Source: Rhexocercosporidium sp. MPI-PUGE-AT-0058
Taxonomy: Eukaryota; Ascomycota; Leotiomycetes; Helotiales
Length of the DNA: 64,000 bases
Direction of reading: 5' to 3'
NCBI GenBank assembly: GCA_020746875.1
Contig: JAGTJL010000016.1
Location: 496,001 to 560,000 of the forward strand
This document shows positions 45,996-57,480 of the stretch, in pieces. Every line of letters begins with the position of its first letter. Positions within the stretch are counted from its first letter, which is position 1. The notes beneath the pieces were generated by a model. That model saw only the letters and a list, made by a program, of their open reading frames with translations. It was not told the origin of the DNA and did not search any database. The translations under genes were made by a program, and so were the position numbers.

Positions 45996-47937
45996 ATGGC
46001 CGACGAACGCAAATCTTCAATTGTCCCTGTCGACTCTCGACATGACGATGTCCTCCGTGTCTACGATACCAACGTCCGAAAGATGAGCGTCATCAATCCG
46101 GATCTCGCAGTATGTCGTCCCTCCTGGAATATGGGGCTCACAATTGCCACCCCTATTTCCTCAGGACCTCACTCTTGACTAGAGCCTCCCGCTGACAAAT
46201 TATTCTAGGAGCAAAACAACAGTGCTCGGAGTGCTACCGAAAGGGAGCACAACATGACGGTCAGAGATTGTCTCCGCCTGTACCCAAAGGCGGTTGCTTT
46301 CTCTCTCATTTTCTCGACGGCAATTATCATGGAGGGTTACGACACGGCCCTTCTCGGCTCGTTCTGGGGGTTCAAACCGTATGTTCTCATATTCTCGTGC
46401 TTGCCACCTCTTGCTCACACTCGCCTGCAGGTTCAGAAACAGGTTTGGGGACCAAATCGACACCAGCCCCAACGCACTGCCCGGCGACAGAGTCGTCAGC
46501 TCTAAATGGCAGACATCTGTCAGCGCTGCTGGCACCTGTGGACAGATCCTGGGCTTGTACCTCAACGGATGGATCTCAGACAAGATCGGGTACAAGAAGA
46601 CCATGTTCGGATCTCTCATTGTCATGACGGCTATGATCTTTATTCCTTTCTTTTCACAAAACATCGAGACCTTCCTCGTGGGTGCTATATTCCAGGGTAT
46701 CCCATGGGGTGTGTTCCAAACTCTAACTACTACCTACGCATCCGAGGTCGCTCCTGTTAAGATTCGCGCTTACCTTACTACCTATGTCAACTTGTGCTGG
46801 GTTATTGGTCAATTGATTGCCGCTGGTATCATTAAAGGTCTCCTGACACGGGAGGATCACTGGGCTTACAAGATCCCCTTTGCGATCCAATGGGTCTGGC
46901 CTCCGCTTATCATCATCGGTGTGATTTTTGCTCCCGAGTCTCCATGGTATGCTTTGCTTCAGCAATCTTCTTTTCCTTAGGAACATACTGACTCATGACT
47001 TAGGTGGTTAGTCAGAAAGGGTCGTCTTGAAGATGCCGAGAAGTCTCTCCTCCGACTCACTTCCAAAGGCAGCGGCGTGGATTTCAATGTCCATGATCAG
47101 GTGATGATGATGAAGGCAACGAACGAGCTCGAGATCGCCATCTCCGCTGGTACTCAGTATTGGGATTGTTTCCGCGGTACTGATCTTCGCCGTACTGAAA
47201 TCGCCTCCGTCGCATGGATCGCCCAGGCTTTCTGCGGTGCTGCTCTCATCGGCTTTGCTGTTCAGGTCTACCAACGCGCTGGACTTGATGACTCGAACGC
47301 TTTCTCGCTCAACATCGGCCAGTCAGGAATGGGTGCCGTTGGTACTATCCTCTCCTGGATCTTGATGCAATACGCCGGACGTCGTACGATCTACCTTTGG
47401 GGTCTTGGAACCATGTTCGCCATACTGGTCGTCATTGGAGGTCTCGGTTTCGCGGGCGAGTCAAATACTGGTGCCTCGTGGGGTGTTGGATCTCTCCTCA
47501 TGCTTTACACCTTCGTTTATGATCTCACCGTCGGTCCGGTCTGCTACTGCTTGGTTGCTGAGATTCCATCTACTCGTCTCAAGATCAAGACAGTCGTCTT
47601 AGCCCGCAATTTCTACAACATCGGAGGTATCATCAACAGCGCTCTCGTTCCCGCCATGTTGGGCGTCAACGCATGGAACTGGGGTCCCAAGTCTGGTCTA
47701 TTCTGGGCTGGAGCCTGTGCTCTGCTCTGGACTTGGTCATACTTCCGTCTTCCTGAGCCCAAGGGCCGTACCTACGGTGAACTTGATGTCCTGTTTGAGC
47801 ACAAGGTCTCTGCACGCAAGTTTGCCTCCACCAAGGTCGACCAATTTGCTGGCGAGCACACCGAGATCGTTGAGGTCGAGGTTGACGACTCTAGCACCAA
47901 GAAGGATGTCAGCCAATTTGAGTTCACAGAAAAGTAA
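45996..47937 (+). CDS. MFS alpha-glucoside/sugar permease
   Basis: Proton-coupled uptake of maltose-type sugars is the usual role of this family. Exons 45996-46109, 46209-46378, 46431-46946 and 47004-47937 give 577 aa with canonical introns and matching phases. A hydrophilic N-terminus is followed by TM1 with IIMEGYDTALLGSFWGF, then LNGWISDKIGYKKT (sugar-transporter loop 2-3), FQGIPWGVFQTLTTTYASEVAP (TM4-5) and PESPWWLVRKGR. Loop 8-9 has YAGRRTIYLWG, and the family end is LPEPKGRTYGELD. Twelve membrane helices are expected in the plasma membrane. A TATA box and leader repeats precede it. Confidence 0.92.
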
Positions 47938-48561
47938 GGGGCTGGTCTATGAGGACTTTAGGGCTAGGAGTTAGTTAACACCAGTTGGCGATGACGGAAC
48001 GATTGTGATTTGTTACGAGGGCATATGCCATGTATATAGGCGCGTCTTGTGGACTATCTACATATTGATTTGATGAATAACGCGGAATGTTTCCTCTCTA
48101 CCATCTCCTATTTTGTTCCCTGGCTCGTGCCCGGAAGTTAACGATTGCATGATGTGTTCTCAGCCACCAACCCGTCGATTTCCTGCCTATAATTCTTTTT
48201 GTTAGTATTTTCCCCGACCTGCGCAGATCAGTCATCTGTCCCCCGGAAACCCTCGGGAAACCGACGAGTAGTCATACAGAAGCACTAACAAGCTTCTAAT
48301 CGAGAAAAATGGTTGAAACGGTATCACACAACTCAGTTGCCCCCAGACTACTCTCAGGTATCTGAGTTACTCTTCTAATGGCTGGGCTCTGGTGGTTTCG
48401 CTTAGAGCGGCGTCACATGGGAGCGGGCATCTGGCACCTCAAGATTACGCGACCTGGCTCTCCCGACAAGCTCTCACCCCACTTCTCCCCCACGACTACA
48501 GGTACCAACCTCAGCCTACGAATACTAGTAGTGAAGCTGTAACATATACATACATCGAAGC
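47938..48561. other. Intergenic, about 620 bp
   Basis: 3' flank of the permease and upstream region of the nucleoside permease. No gene was recognised. Confidence 0.4.
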
Positions 48562-49776
48562 ATGGATACACTCAGGGATTCGAGTAGCCGCACCCAGAAA
48601 ATGCATAGCTATGCCGATGCCAGCGATAAAATCGCCCCAAAGATATTCATCATAACAATGGTGAGCAATACTTGATTGGATGAGAACAAAGCAATTTGCA
48701 CAGTGCTCATTTGCTCCTAGTTCAGGAAAGAAGCCACGCACTGGCTCTCGGATGAAAGTGCTATCAAATTTGATCAAGCAATTCGCGTCCCTGGCTTGTC
48801 ACATGGCTACGAAGATGTCCAGTATGATACGGAGAAGGGAGTTTGTCTGATGACCACTGGGATCGCGTGTAAAACAGCCCTGTTGGCGGCGAACTTACTA
48901 CCTGGCTGATACTTTCAAGTGGTGAACGCAGCTCTTTCGGTGTCGGTACTCACCTCGTCTCCTCTCTTCGACTTGACCAAAACCTACTTCATACTTTCGG
49001 GAATCGCTGGTGTGAACCCAAAAGTGGCTACAACAGGATCGGTCGCCCTGGCAAAGTTCGCTGTTCAAGTTGACATCCAGCTTGAGTTCGATGCACGGGA
49101 AATCCCAGAGTCTTGGACCACAGGTTACCTGCCTATTGGAGCACCCGCCCACGGCTCGTTCCCCGGTCGCTTCACCGGCTCTGAGGTCTTTGAGCTCAAC
49201 GATAATCTAAGAAAGCTCGCTATATCATTTGCCAAGGATGCTGATCTGGTGGACTCGGAAGCGGCGGTTGCAAATCGTGCTTTATATGCTGGGTCGGCGG
49301 ATGGTGCTTTTGAGGCTGCTGCCTCCCAGAAGCCTAGCATTATCGAGGGAGATGTCACAGCAAGCAACATGTTCTTCCATGGAAGGCATCTTGCTGAGGG
49401 TTTTGAGAAACTGCTCAAGTTATATACGTCTGGTCAGGCTCGGTATTGCATGACGGCTATGGAAGATACAGCTGTCTTGGCAGCTCTTTTAAGGGCAGCA
49501 CTCCAAGAGCGAGTAGATTTCTCTCGCATCATTCTCATGAGGGCGGGCTCTAATTTTGACCGGAGTCCTTCTTTAGACAACATCATCTCTTTACCTTTCG
49601 TTATCGATCATGGCGGGTTCCAGCCCGCTTGCCGGAACTTGTATCTTTCCGGGATGAAAGTTGTTGGGGGCATTCTGGAGGCGTGGGCTACCTTTGAAAA
49701 AGGAATCAAGGTAGAGAACTACGTTGGTGATGTTTTTGGCTCTCTTGGAGGAACACCAGACTTTGGGCACATGTGA
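48562..49776 (+). CDS. Purine nucleoside permease (NUP family)
   Basis: Exons 48562-48660, 48721-48868 and 48920-49776 give 367 aa. KIAPKIFIITM, RVPGLSHGYEDV, ALSVSVLTSSPLFDLTKTYFILSGIAGVNPK and VQVDIQLEFDAREIP are characteristic of the fungal NUP family. That family is named for nucleoside transport but has a nucleoside-phosphorylase-like fold. MTAMEDTAVLAALLRA and DHGGFQPACRNLYL complete it. The family's usual N-terminal signal peptide is absent from the chosen start (MDTLRDSSSRTQ), so an upstream exon may be missing or the protein is cytosolic. Intron 2 (51 bp) ends CAAG. Confidence 0.85.
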
Positions 49777-51633
49777 GTAAAGTGCAAGGAATGACTTGAA
49801 CGTAAAGATGTCAGCCAGCATAAGATAGCATAGTTGAAAGTATATTAGCGTACGGGAAGTACTAGATATTTGAATACTTGATCAGTTTAGTACCCTATAA
49901 AGGAAAGAACGAAACAGACGCAAGTACAAAAAAAAAGTAGAAAGTCTTCTTATGTCAAATAATACAACAAATGGTATAAGCCCATTTTATTATATAAAAA
50001 TGCTAAAGTTTAATTAGTTGGAAGCTATGATGCTTGCTTTAGAAATACGGCAATCACGTGTAACCGACGCATTACATATTATGTGGAATTATGTGCGAAT
50101 CAAAGTGTGTCGGCGATGGCTACTTGTATATTGAGAGTGGATAGCTGGCGGGTAGAGACATTGGCAAAGCAGTGCGGGCTTGAATGGTGGAGACCATGCC
50201 GACAGGATGGAGCTGCTCGACAAGACGGGGCTTGGCGGGCGGTCTTAAAATCAAGTTCTGGCGCGATGGTGCCTCTATACGTAGTAATCTGTAAATGGAA
50301 CGCTGAATATCATCCAAGCAGGATTCTGATGTTTTCAAATAATCGTGGAGAATATCGAGTCTAGGTGGTTCGAGCAGGGGTGGAACGCGCGACACCGTGC
50401 TTCGTCGCATCACCAGCGAAGAAAGGCCAAAGGGTATATCTTCTGAAGAGATTGAAATGCGATCCAAGCCTACTAAGAAGGGTTAACGTCCCACCCCACC
50501 ATTCCGCCCACCCCTTTTACACCAAAACTCACTACTTTTAATAATTGATATTTCTATGGTTTATTAATAGAATAAGCTAAAGCTAAAGATTAATAATATT
50601 TTATAAGAAATTTCATATCTTATAAGGATATTAGTTTTTGTATTAGGTAATATTACAAAGTAAGTATTTAAAGGTCTAAGAAATTGCTCTTATACAAATT
50701 TGGTATAAATTTGATTTTTTGTATTTCTTAATAACTTCCACAACCATTAATATAAAACCTTAAAACCTTAAAACTTATACTTAAGGTATATTTTATATTT
50801 TATTTTAAGATTCCTGAGTTTTAAGTTAATTCTATAAATAATAATCTTATAATTGAGTAAAGTATACTTATTATTATATATTAACTTTATTATTAGATTA
50901 AAAAACTCGATAGTCTTCTACAGTTAATATTCCCAAAGTCTTTTTACACGTTTGGCAAGTTATTAAAATTGTTATAAGTTATTCGACTATGCCTTTTTCA
51001 GAGAGAAGGCTGAGGAGCCTACTAAGACACCTGTGAAAGCTTTTTTTCTTTGCTATGCCATAATATTAAAGACACTTCAAAAGCACCTTGCTTTTTCTTA
51101 TCTGCGAGCGAGAACTACTTCACTTTCTGCGCCTTTTATCCCACTCGTTCGTGTCCCCTCCTTATCCTTCGATTGATGATATGAAAAAATAAAGTTAAAT
51201 ACAATTAAAAGTAGATAATGCAACAGATTCACTATATCCTTCAGCTTGGAGACGCGATATAATGATCATTGGCACGCTGAGGTGATTATAGCATAATAGA
51301 ATAGCTAGAGAAGCGCTATAGACTCGCTAGTAATATTTCAATTTATACAAAAGCTAATTACTAAAAAAAAGATTAAATGCTCAGTTGGTCACGTGATGAC
51401 CCCTTACCGCCGCTTCCCTGCGCCACGTTTCACTGTTGTTGTTCATCGTCTTTCTTTTTCAAACTCTTGGTCAACTCATTGCATAAGAAGAATCACATAT
51501 CCTTGATTGACTTCGCCTTTACTCAATCGATACCTGTCGTCAAGCTCAGCTTACAGACAGACTCAGCACTGAGGTGGAAGCGCCACTGGTGCGGGTTGCG
51601 CAGAACACGACATCTCCGAATGACATTTGCGCA
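49777..51633. other. Intergenic with an AT-rich block
   Basis: From about 50520 to 51370 the sequence is strongly AT-rich and TA-rich with no reading frames, apart from a more balanced patch near 50980-51170. The left end (50508-50528) resembles, in inverted orientation, a segment at 57086-57106. The final 260 bp form the ABC transporter leader. Confidence 0.5.
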
Positions 51634-54600
51634 ATGTCGTGTACTCCCGCATCCGACAACGTTTTCGGTCCTGTCGTCCAGGGATGCCGCGACAATTTCG
51701 ACTTTACTTTGCTTTTTGAGCAGACTATACTCTCCATCTCACCTGCCACTATCTTTTTACTTTTGATGCTCACAAGGCTATTTCACCTGTATCACGTAAA
51801 CAACAGAGCTCTTCCCAGTCGACTCCTGGCATGCAAATTGGTGAGTCTTGTTTGCTGAGCTCTCAAGTCCTGCACATCATACTGACTGTCCAAGGTTCTG
51901 TCAACTACGGTCGCATTGTGCCAGCTCGCGCTCTTGGTCCTGTGGGTCTTGGATTCAGAGACAAGAACGCGAGCATCCCTAGCGAGTACTGCTATCAATT
52001 TGGTTGTAGACCTTGAGGTGCCTTTCCTATCATATCTTGAGCATGTCCGCTCGATCAAGCCATCCTCTGTACTCACGGTATTCCTCTTGCTCTCGATTTT
52101 GCTTGATCTCCCACAGGCAAGGACGTTGTACCTGCAACATGACAAGAACGCGATTGCTGCTTTATTTTCGGCGATCATTGGTTTGAAACTTGTGTTATTG
52201 CTTCTGGAAGTGCAAAATAAGAGGTCTTATCTCAGGAATCCTTACAAAAGTCTTGGCCGTGAGCCGACTAGCGGCATTCTTAACAGGAGTTTCTTTTGGT
52301 GGATAAACGGGCTCTTTGTGACAGGCTACCGGGGTCTGATCACATTCGACGATCTGGAGAGCCTTGATGAGAGTCTGGCATCAAGAAGCCTTGGAGCTGA
52401 AATGCAAAGAATATAGGAGAGTCGTCGTCAGTGGATTGAAAATACCTTTTTGAATCAATACCTAACTATTCTTCAGAAAAACCAGAGGGTCGTTTAGCCC
52501 TGCCGAGAGCTATACTACGCCTTCTTTGGTGGTCTCTTATCATGGCTATCATTCCGAGACTTTGCCTGATAGGATTCAATTTCGCTCAGCCATTCCTCAT
52601 CACCGCTGCCCTCAGCCTAGTTTCAGAGCCAGTTAATCCAAGCACCCGAAACGAGGGATACGGGCTGATTGGAGCAACTGCTCTGATCTACCTTGGCATT
52701 GCGGTAGGCCATAGTAATCGCGTCGTTTCAACGTATCTAATTGGCTTGTGTAGATAACAACATTACATTACAATCACAACATGTACAGACTTATCACACG
52801 GTTTCGTGGTGCCATGGTCGTACTCATTTATAATCATACACTAGGTATACAAGATGGACTATATGATGAGTCTGCAGCTGTAACGCTAATGAGTACGGAT
52901 GTGGACAACATAGCTAACATTCTCGTTTCACTCAACGAGTGTTGGGCTGAGGTCATCGAAGTGACTATCGGCATCTACTTGTTGGCTCAGCAAGTTGGTT
53001 GGGTCTCTATTATGCCTATTATTATCGTAGCAGGTATGAGTACAGAATATGCTGATATATGACATTACTAATAAGACAAGTTTCGACCTTCGGCGCGTCT
53101 CAAATTACGAAACGAATTGGGGGTCGTCAGAAAGTGTGGGTAGATGCGGTTCAAAGGCGTATTGCTATCACAAGCTCGATGCTGGCTGATATGAAAAGTG
53201 TTAAGATGCTCGGATTGAGCAACATTTTAGCAACCAAGATCCAATCTGAGCGGATTAATAAGACAAAGCGAATGGCAGGATTCAGGTGGATGACTTGTTA
53301 CAAGAATATCATCTGTGAGTCAGTTATTTATATATTGGGGATTGTAACTGAGCCTCCATTGCGTAGCCAATCTGCCTTATGCGTGGGCGCCTGCTTTCAC
53401 CTTTGCTATTTATGCAATTCAGGCTAAAGTTCAGGGCACCGACTCTATCAACACAACGCAAGCCTTCACTAGCTTGTCCTTGATAACTCTGGTTACGAAT
53501 CCATCTGCTAAGTTTCTATCTGCTGTACCGACGATAGCCTCTAGCTTAGGATGCTTCCAGCGCATACAGAAGTTTTTGCTCACAGATCCCCGAATTGATC
53601 AACGACATACCCCCCTGGAGCACGTAAAAATGGCTAGCATCAGCGCTGGCGTGCAGCCAGAGTCTGGAGTGGAACTTGTACGAGTCAATCCTAAGCATTC
53701 TGGAAGCTCGGATGCAGACGCGATCGCCATTGAAAATGCGACCATAAAAGCATCGCCAACTGCCGAGTTTGCCGTGCGTAACGTGACCATAAACTTGAGA
53801 AAGTCTTCGATCACTATGATAGTCGGTCCTGTTGGGTGCGGTAAATCCACTCTACTCAAAGCACTGCTGGGTGAAGTCGCGTGTATATCTGGAAGCATCA
53901 CAATTACAGATACACGCATAGCATATTGTGCACAAACGTCATGGTTACCTAACGGGACGGTAGAACAAGTGATTTGCGGATATGAGAGTAAGGCAACGGC
54001 AGATGAGAAGTGGTACACTCACGTTGTTCAAGCTTGTGCATTGGATGTGGACATAGCTAAGCTGGCGGACGGTGATCAAACCATAATTGGTAGTGGTGGT
54101 GCAACACTTAGTGGCGGTCAAAAACAAAGGATAGCATTGGCTCGGGCAGTCTACTCGCGCAAAGATATAGTTATTCTTGATGACGTTTTGAGTGCGTTGG
54201 ACGGCAAAACTCAGAGTATAGTTGTGGAACGACTTTTGGGACGGCAAGGTCTTTTCAGAAAGCTCAAGACGACTGTCGTACTAGTTACACATGCAAGTAA
54301 GTTGCCTCCTGTTCCTTATATTCAGCTTTGCTAAGCAGATACACAGCCCAGTACCTCCCACTTGCGGATATGACAGCTGTTATGAATTCCAAGGGAGACA
54401 TTGTCCAGCAAGGAGACTATAACTCTGAAGTACATGGCGATTTCGGTCCTCCAGAATTTCAAGAAGACAAAGGTTCTGTAGACGATGAACTCGAAATTGA
54501 AGAACAGAACAAGCAGAAAAAAGCGAAGAAGCTGACTGTCGCCAACCAAATCGATGACTTGACTCGTCAAACAGGAGATTTTACAACCTACAAGTACTAC

Positions 54601-56626
54601 TTTGACACAATCGGCTGGCCAAAGTCAATCGTGTTTGTTTCGTTTGTGGTCCTAAATGTCTTCGGTGCTACCTTCAGTCGTAAGTGATTCGTTCTTCCTG
54701 CATAACCATTTCGCCACTAATCCTGCCTAGAAATTTGGTTGAAATGGTGGACGGACATTAGCGGTGGCCAAATCGCAAAGTATATTAGCATTTATTTCCT
54801 GCTTGCGGTCTTCAATTCTATTGGTACGGGTGGGTACATCTGGTGAGTGCTTCTTCGCCTTAATTACTGCTGCCGTATTAAATGCATGTTCTAGGTCAAT
54901 ACTTGTTGATATTGCTGCATCCACAGCTCGAATAGTTCATCTGAAGTTGTTGAATACTGTTATGGGGTTTGTTAAATTTCAATGCCTAAGCATTTTATAC
55001 CTTGAGGTCTAACTTTCACGATACAGGGCTCCGCAATCCTTCTTCGCACACACCGATAGCGGCTCCATTTTGAACAGATTTAGTCAAGATATGACCTTGA
55101 TCGAAAGCCAGCTTCCAACAGGGGTTCTGTTAGTAGTATCAAGTGAGTAAACCCTTGTCTAATTAGGCTATACTTGTCAATCGCAAGCTCAGGAGTACTG
55201 ATGCGGTAATAGACTTATTTTCGTGCGTTGCTCAAGCCGCCATGATCTCCACTGGTTCCGTATACATGGCTTTTACAGTCCCACTTCTAGTGTTGGCTAT
55301 CTATGCTTTGCAGAATGTGTACCTTAAAACCTCGCGTCAACTACGGTTCTTAGACCTTGAAAGTCGAAGTCCTGTTTACACCCATTTTTTAGAGACACTC
55401 AGTGGCTTGAGCACAATACGCGCATTTGGCTGGCAGGAAGCATCGAGTAAAGTCAACATCATACACCTGGATAGTTCTCAGAGACCATACTACTTATTGT
55501 ATTGCGTCCAACGATGGCTGGTACTTGTATTGGACTTGATAGTCGCAGCTCTGGCTTTGATTGTTGTTGCTCTAGCAGTGAATTTGAGAGAGTCAACAAG
55601 CCCCGGACTTTTGGGAGTGTCCCTCAATAATATTCTTGGTATTTCTCGCTTTCTTAAATTCTTCTTTGCTTATTAACCTGTTCCATAGCTTTCACTACCA
55701 GTTTGTCGTCCCTGGTAACTGGATGGACACTCTTTGAGACATCACTTGGCGCCATTGCCAGATTATCTAGCTTCGAAAGGGACACTAAATCAGAGCGACG
55801 CGAAGGGGAAGACGAGAAATCTCCTGCCGATTGGCCGCATCGTGGCAATATTGAGTTCTCAGATGTCACTGCCTCCTACAGGTTTGTTGAAGCCTCACTA
55901 GATGATGGGTCATGTGCTAAATAAAATAGTAACCTAGTGAATGCCCTCCGCAATGTTTCTTTCCAGATACTCCCTGGACAAAAGATTGGAATTTGTGGAC
56001 GCACAGGCAGGTATGTTTTCGAAGCTCCGCGAATTGGCATCTACTCACAACTTCATAGTGGCAAGAGTTCTCCAATCGGGACCATTCTACGCCTGCTCGA
56101 GCTCGACAAAGGCTCTATCATCATCGACCAGGTCGACCTTGCAACACTTCCTCGAGAAACAATTCGCACTCATCTAATCACAATACCTCAAGACCCATTT
56201 CTGCTGTCCGGCTCCGTGCGTCTCAATGCCGATCCGTCTGCTGGAGCTTCAGATTCAAGAATCATTGATGTGCTTGAGCGCGTAGACCTTTGGGGCATCC
56301 TTTACGAGCGCGGTGGCCTCGACGCAGATCTACACGCCAGTGCACTGTCCCGAGGACAGCAGCAATTATTCGCGCTTGCTCGAGCGCTGCTATCGAAAGG
56401 CAAGGGCAAAATACTGATTTTAGACGAAGCTACAAGTAATGTCGACAAGGACACGGATATGATAATGCAGGAGATCATCAGAGATGAGTTCAAGGGTTAT
56501 ACCATCCTTAGTATAGCACATCGATTGAGTACTATTATGGATGCAGACAAGGTTCTGGTCATTGACTCAGGGTGTGTAGTAGACTTCGATTCTCCAAGAA
56601 GCCTACTAGATAGAGGAGTCATCTGA
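51634..56626 (+). pseudogene. ABCC-type ABC transporter with one in-frame TAG
   Basis: A full-length multidrug-resistance-type exporter gene of about a dozen short exons. It starts MSCTPASDNVFGPVVQGCRD, with an N-terminal membrane domain (TMD0). TMD1 (RLCLIGFNFAQPFLI, DESAAVTLMSTDVDNIAN) is followed by NBD1: Walker A GPVGCGKST, signature LSGGQKQR, Walker B VILDDVLSALD. Then comes TMD2 (LNRFSQDMTLIESQLP, ETLSGLSTIRAFGW). NBD2 has GRTGSGKSS, a non-canonical signature LSRGQQQ, ILILDEATSNVD and AHRLST, ending at 56626. All examined introns are in phase. The only defect is TAG at 52414-52416 (MQRI stop ESR), where homologues have Trp. TGG to TAG equals C-to-T in CpA on the other strand, the RIP type. 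If read through, the chain is otherwise intact. Confidence 0.82.
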
Positions 56627-57480
56627 TGCGCATATACAAGCCAGACAGTGCAGTTCTTAAGACGTTATAGCATCATGTAGAAGGAAGATTCTTATTAGAG
56701 AAATATGTATGCAACAATCTACTTTGTTGAAGTACCAGGGCCTCAGTTCGTACGACTCAATTATACTACGAATATTTCTCCTAGTACTTCAATAAGTATA
56801 TACAGAGTTAATATTACTCTTTCTCACCTATCCTGCAAACAAATCTCTTACTTTTATAACTACTCTCTTGTGTTAGTTAGTATCGGAAGTCCGTATTTTA
56901 AAAGTTACAATATTACTAACTTTAAAATGTAAACTTTTATTAAGAAAATTAAGAAAATTAAAAGGACAAGCTGTAAAAGTTAGTAAATTAATATCTAGAT
57001 TTAGACGAATAAATTAACACTAAAATCTTATAATTTGAGCTATTTTTAGTTGAGTTATTAATAATTAATTTAGTAAAGATTTGTTGGTTTGGAGCAAAAG
57101 TGGTGGTTTTAGCTTCCCTACACTGTCCTGATTAAAGACGCGCCCGAGTATGATGGAATACATTCCTTAAAGGTCTTTCGAACAATGCTCTTCTTTGGGC
57201 CAAAGAGAAGAGCTGAATAATATACTTTTAAAAGCGCCTGTTCAATAATTGATTGATTGCAGTATGATAATTAAATAAAATAAAATAGAATATTAGTCAC
57301 TATTTTATTCTATTTTATTTTATTTTATTTTATTTTATTTTATTTAAAGATATTTAAATAGTTTAAATACTTTTATTACGTAATGCGTTATACTTAATCG
57401 GGTATAACTGCAGGTACTCCCGAGAAAACGTTACTGCTTTAAAAAGTTTAAGGATATAACCGCTTTAAGCGAAACAACAT
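56627..57480. other. Transition into AT-rich DNA
   Basis: No gene. The stretch 57080-57240 has balanced composition; the rest is AT-rich. Contains the TATTT repeat and a segment related to 50508-50528. Confidence 0.45.
57273..57345. repeat. TATTT pentanucleotide array with an inverted partner
   Basis: 57301-57345 is a near-perfect TATTT array. The 19 bases at 57273-57291 are an exact reverse complement of 57307-57325, so the pair can fold into a hairpin with a 15-base loop. Confidence 0.8.
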
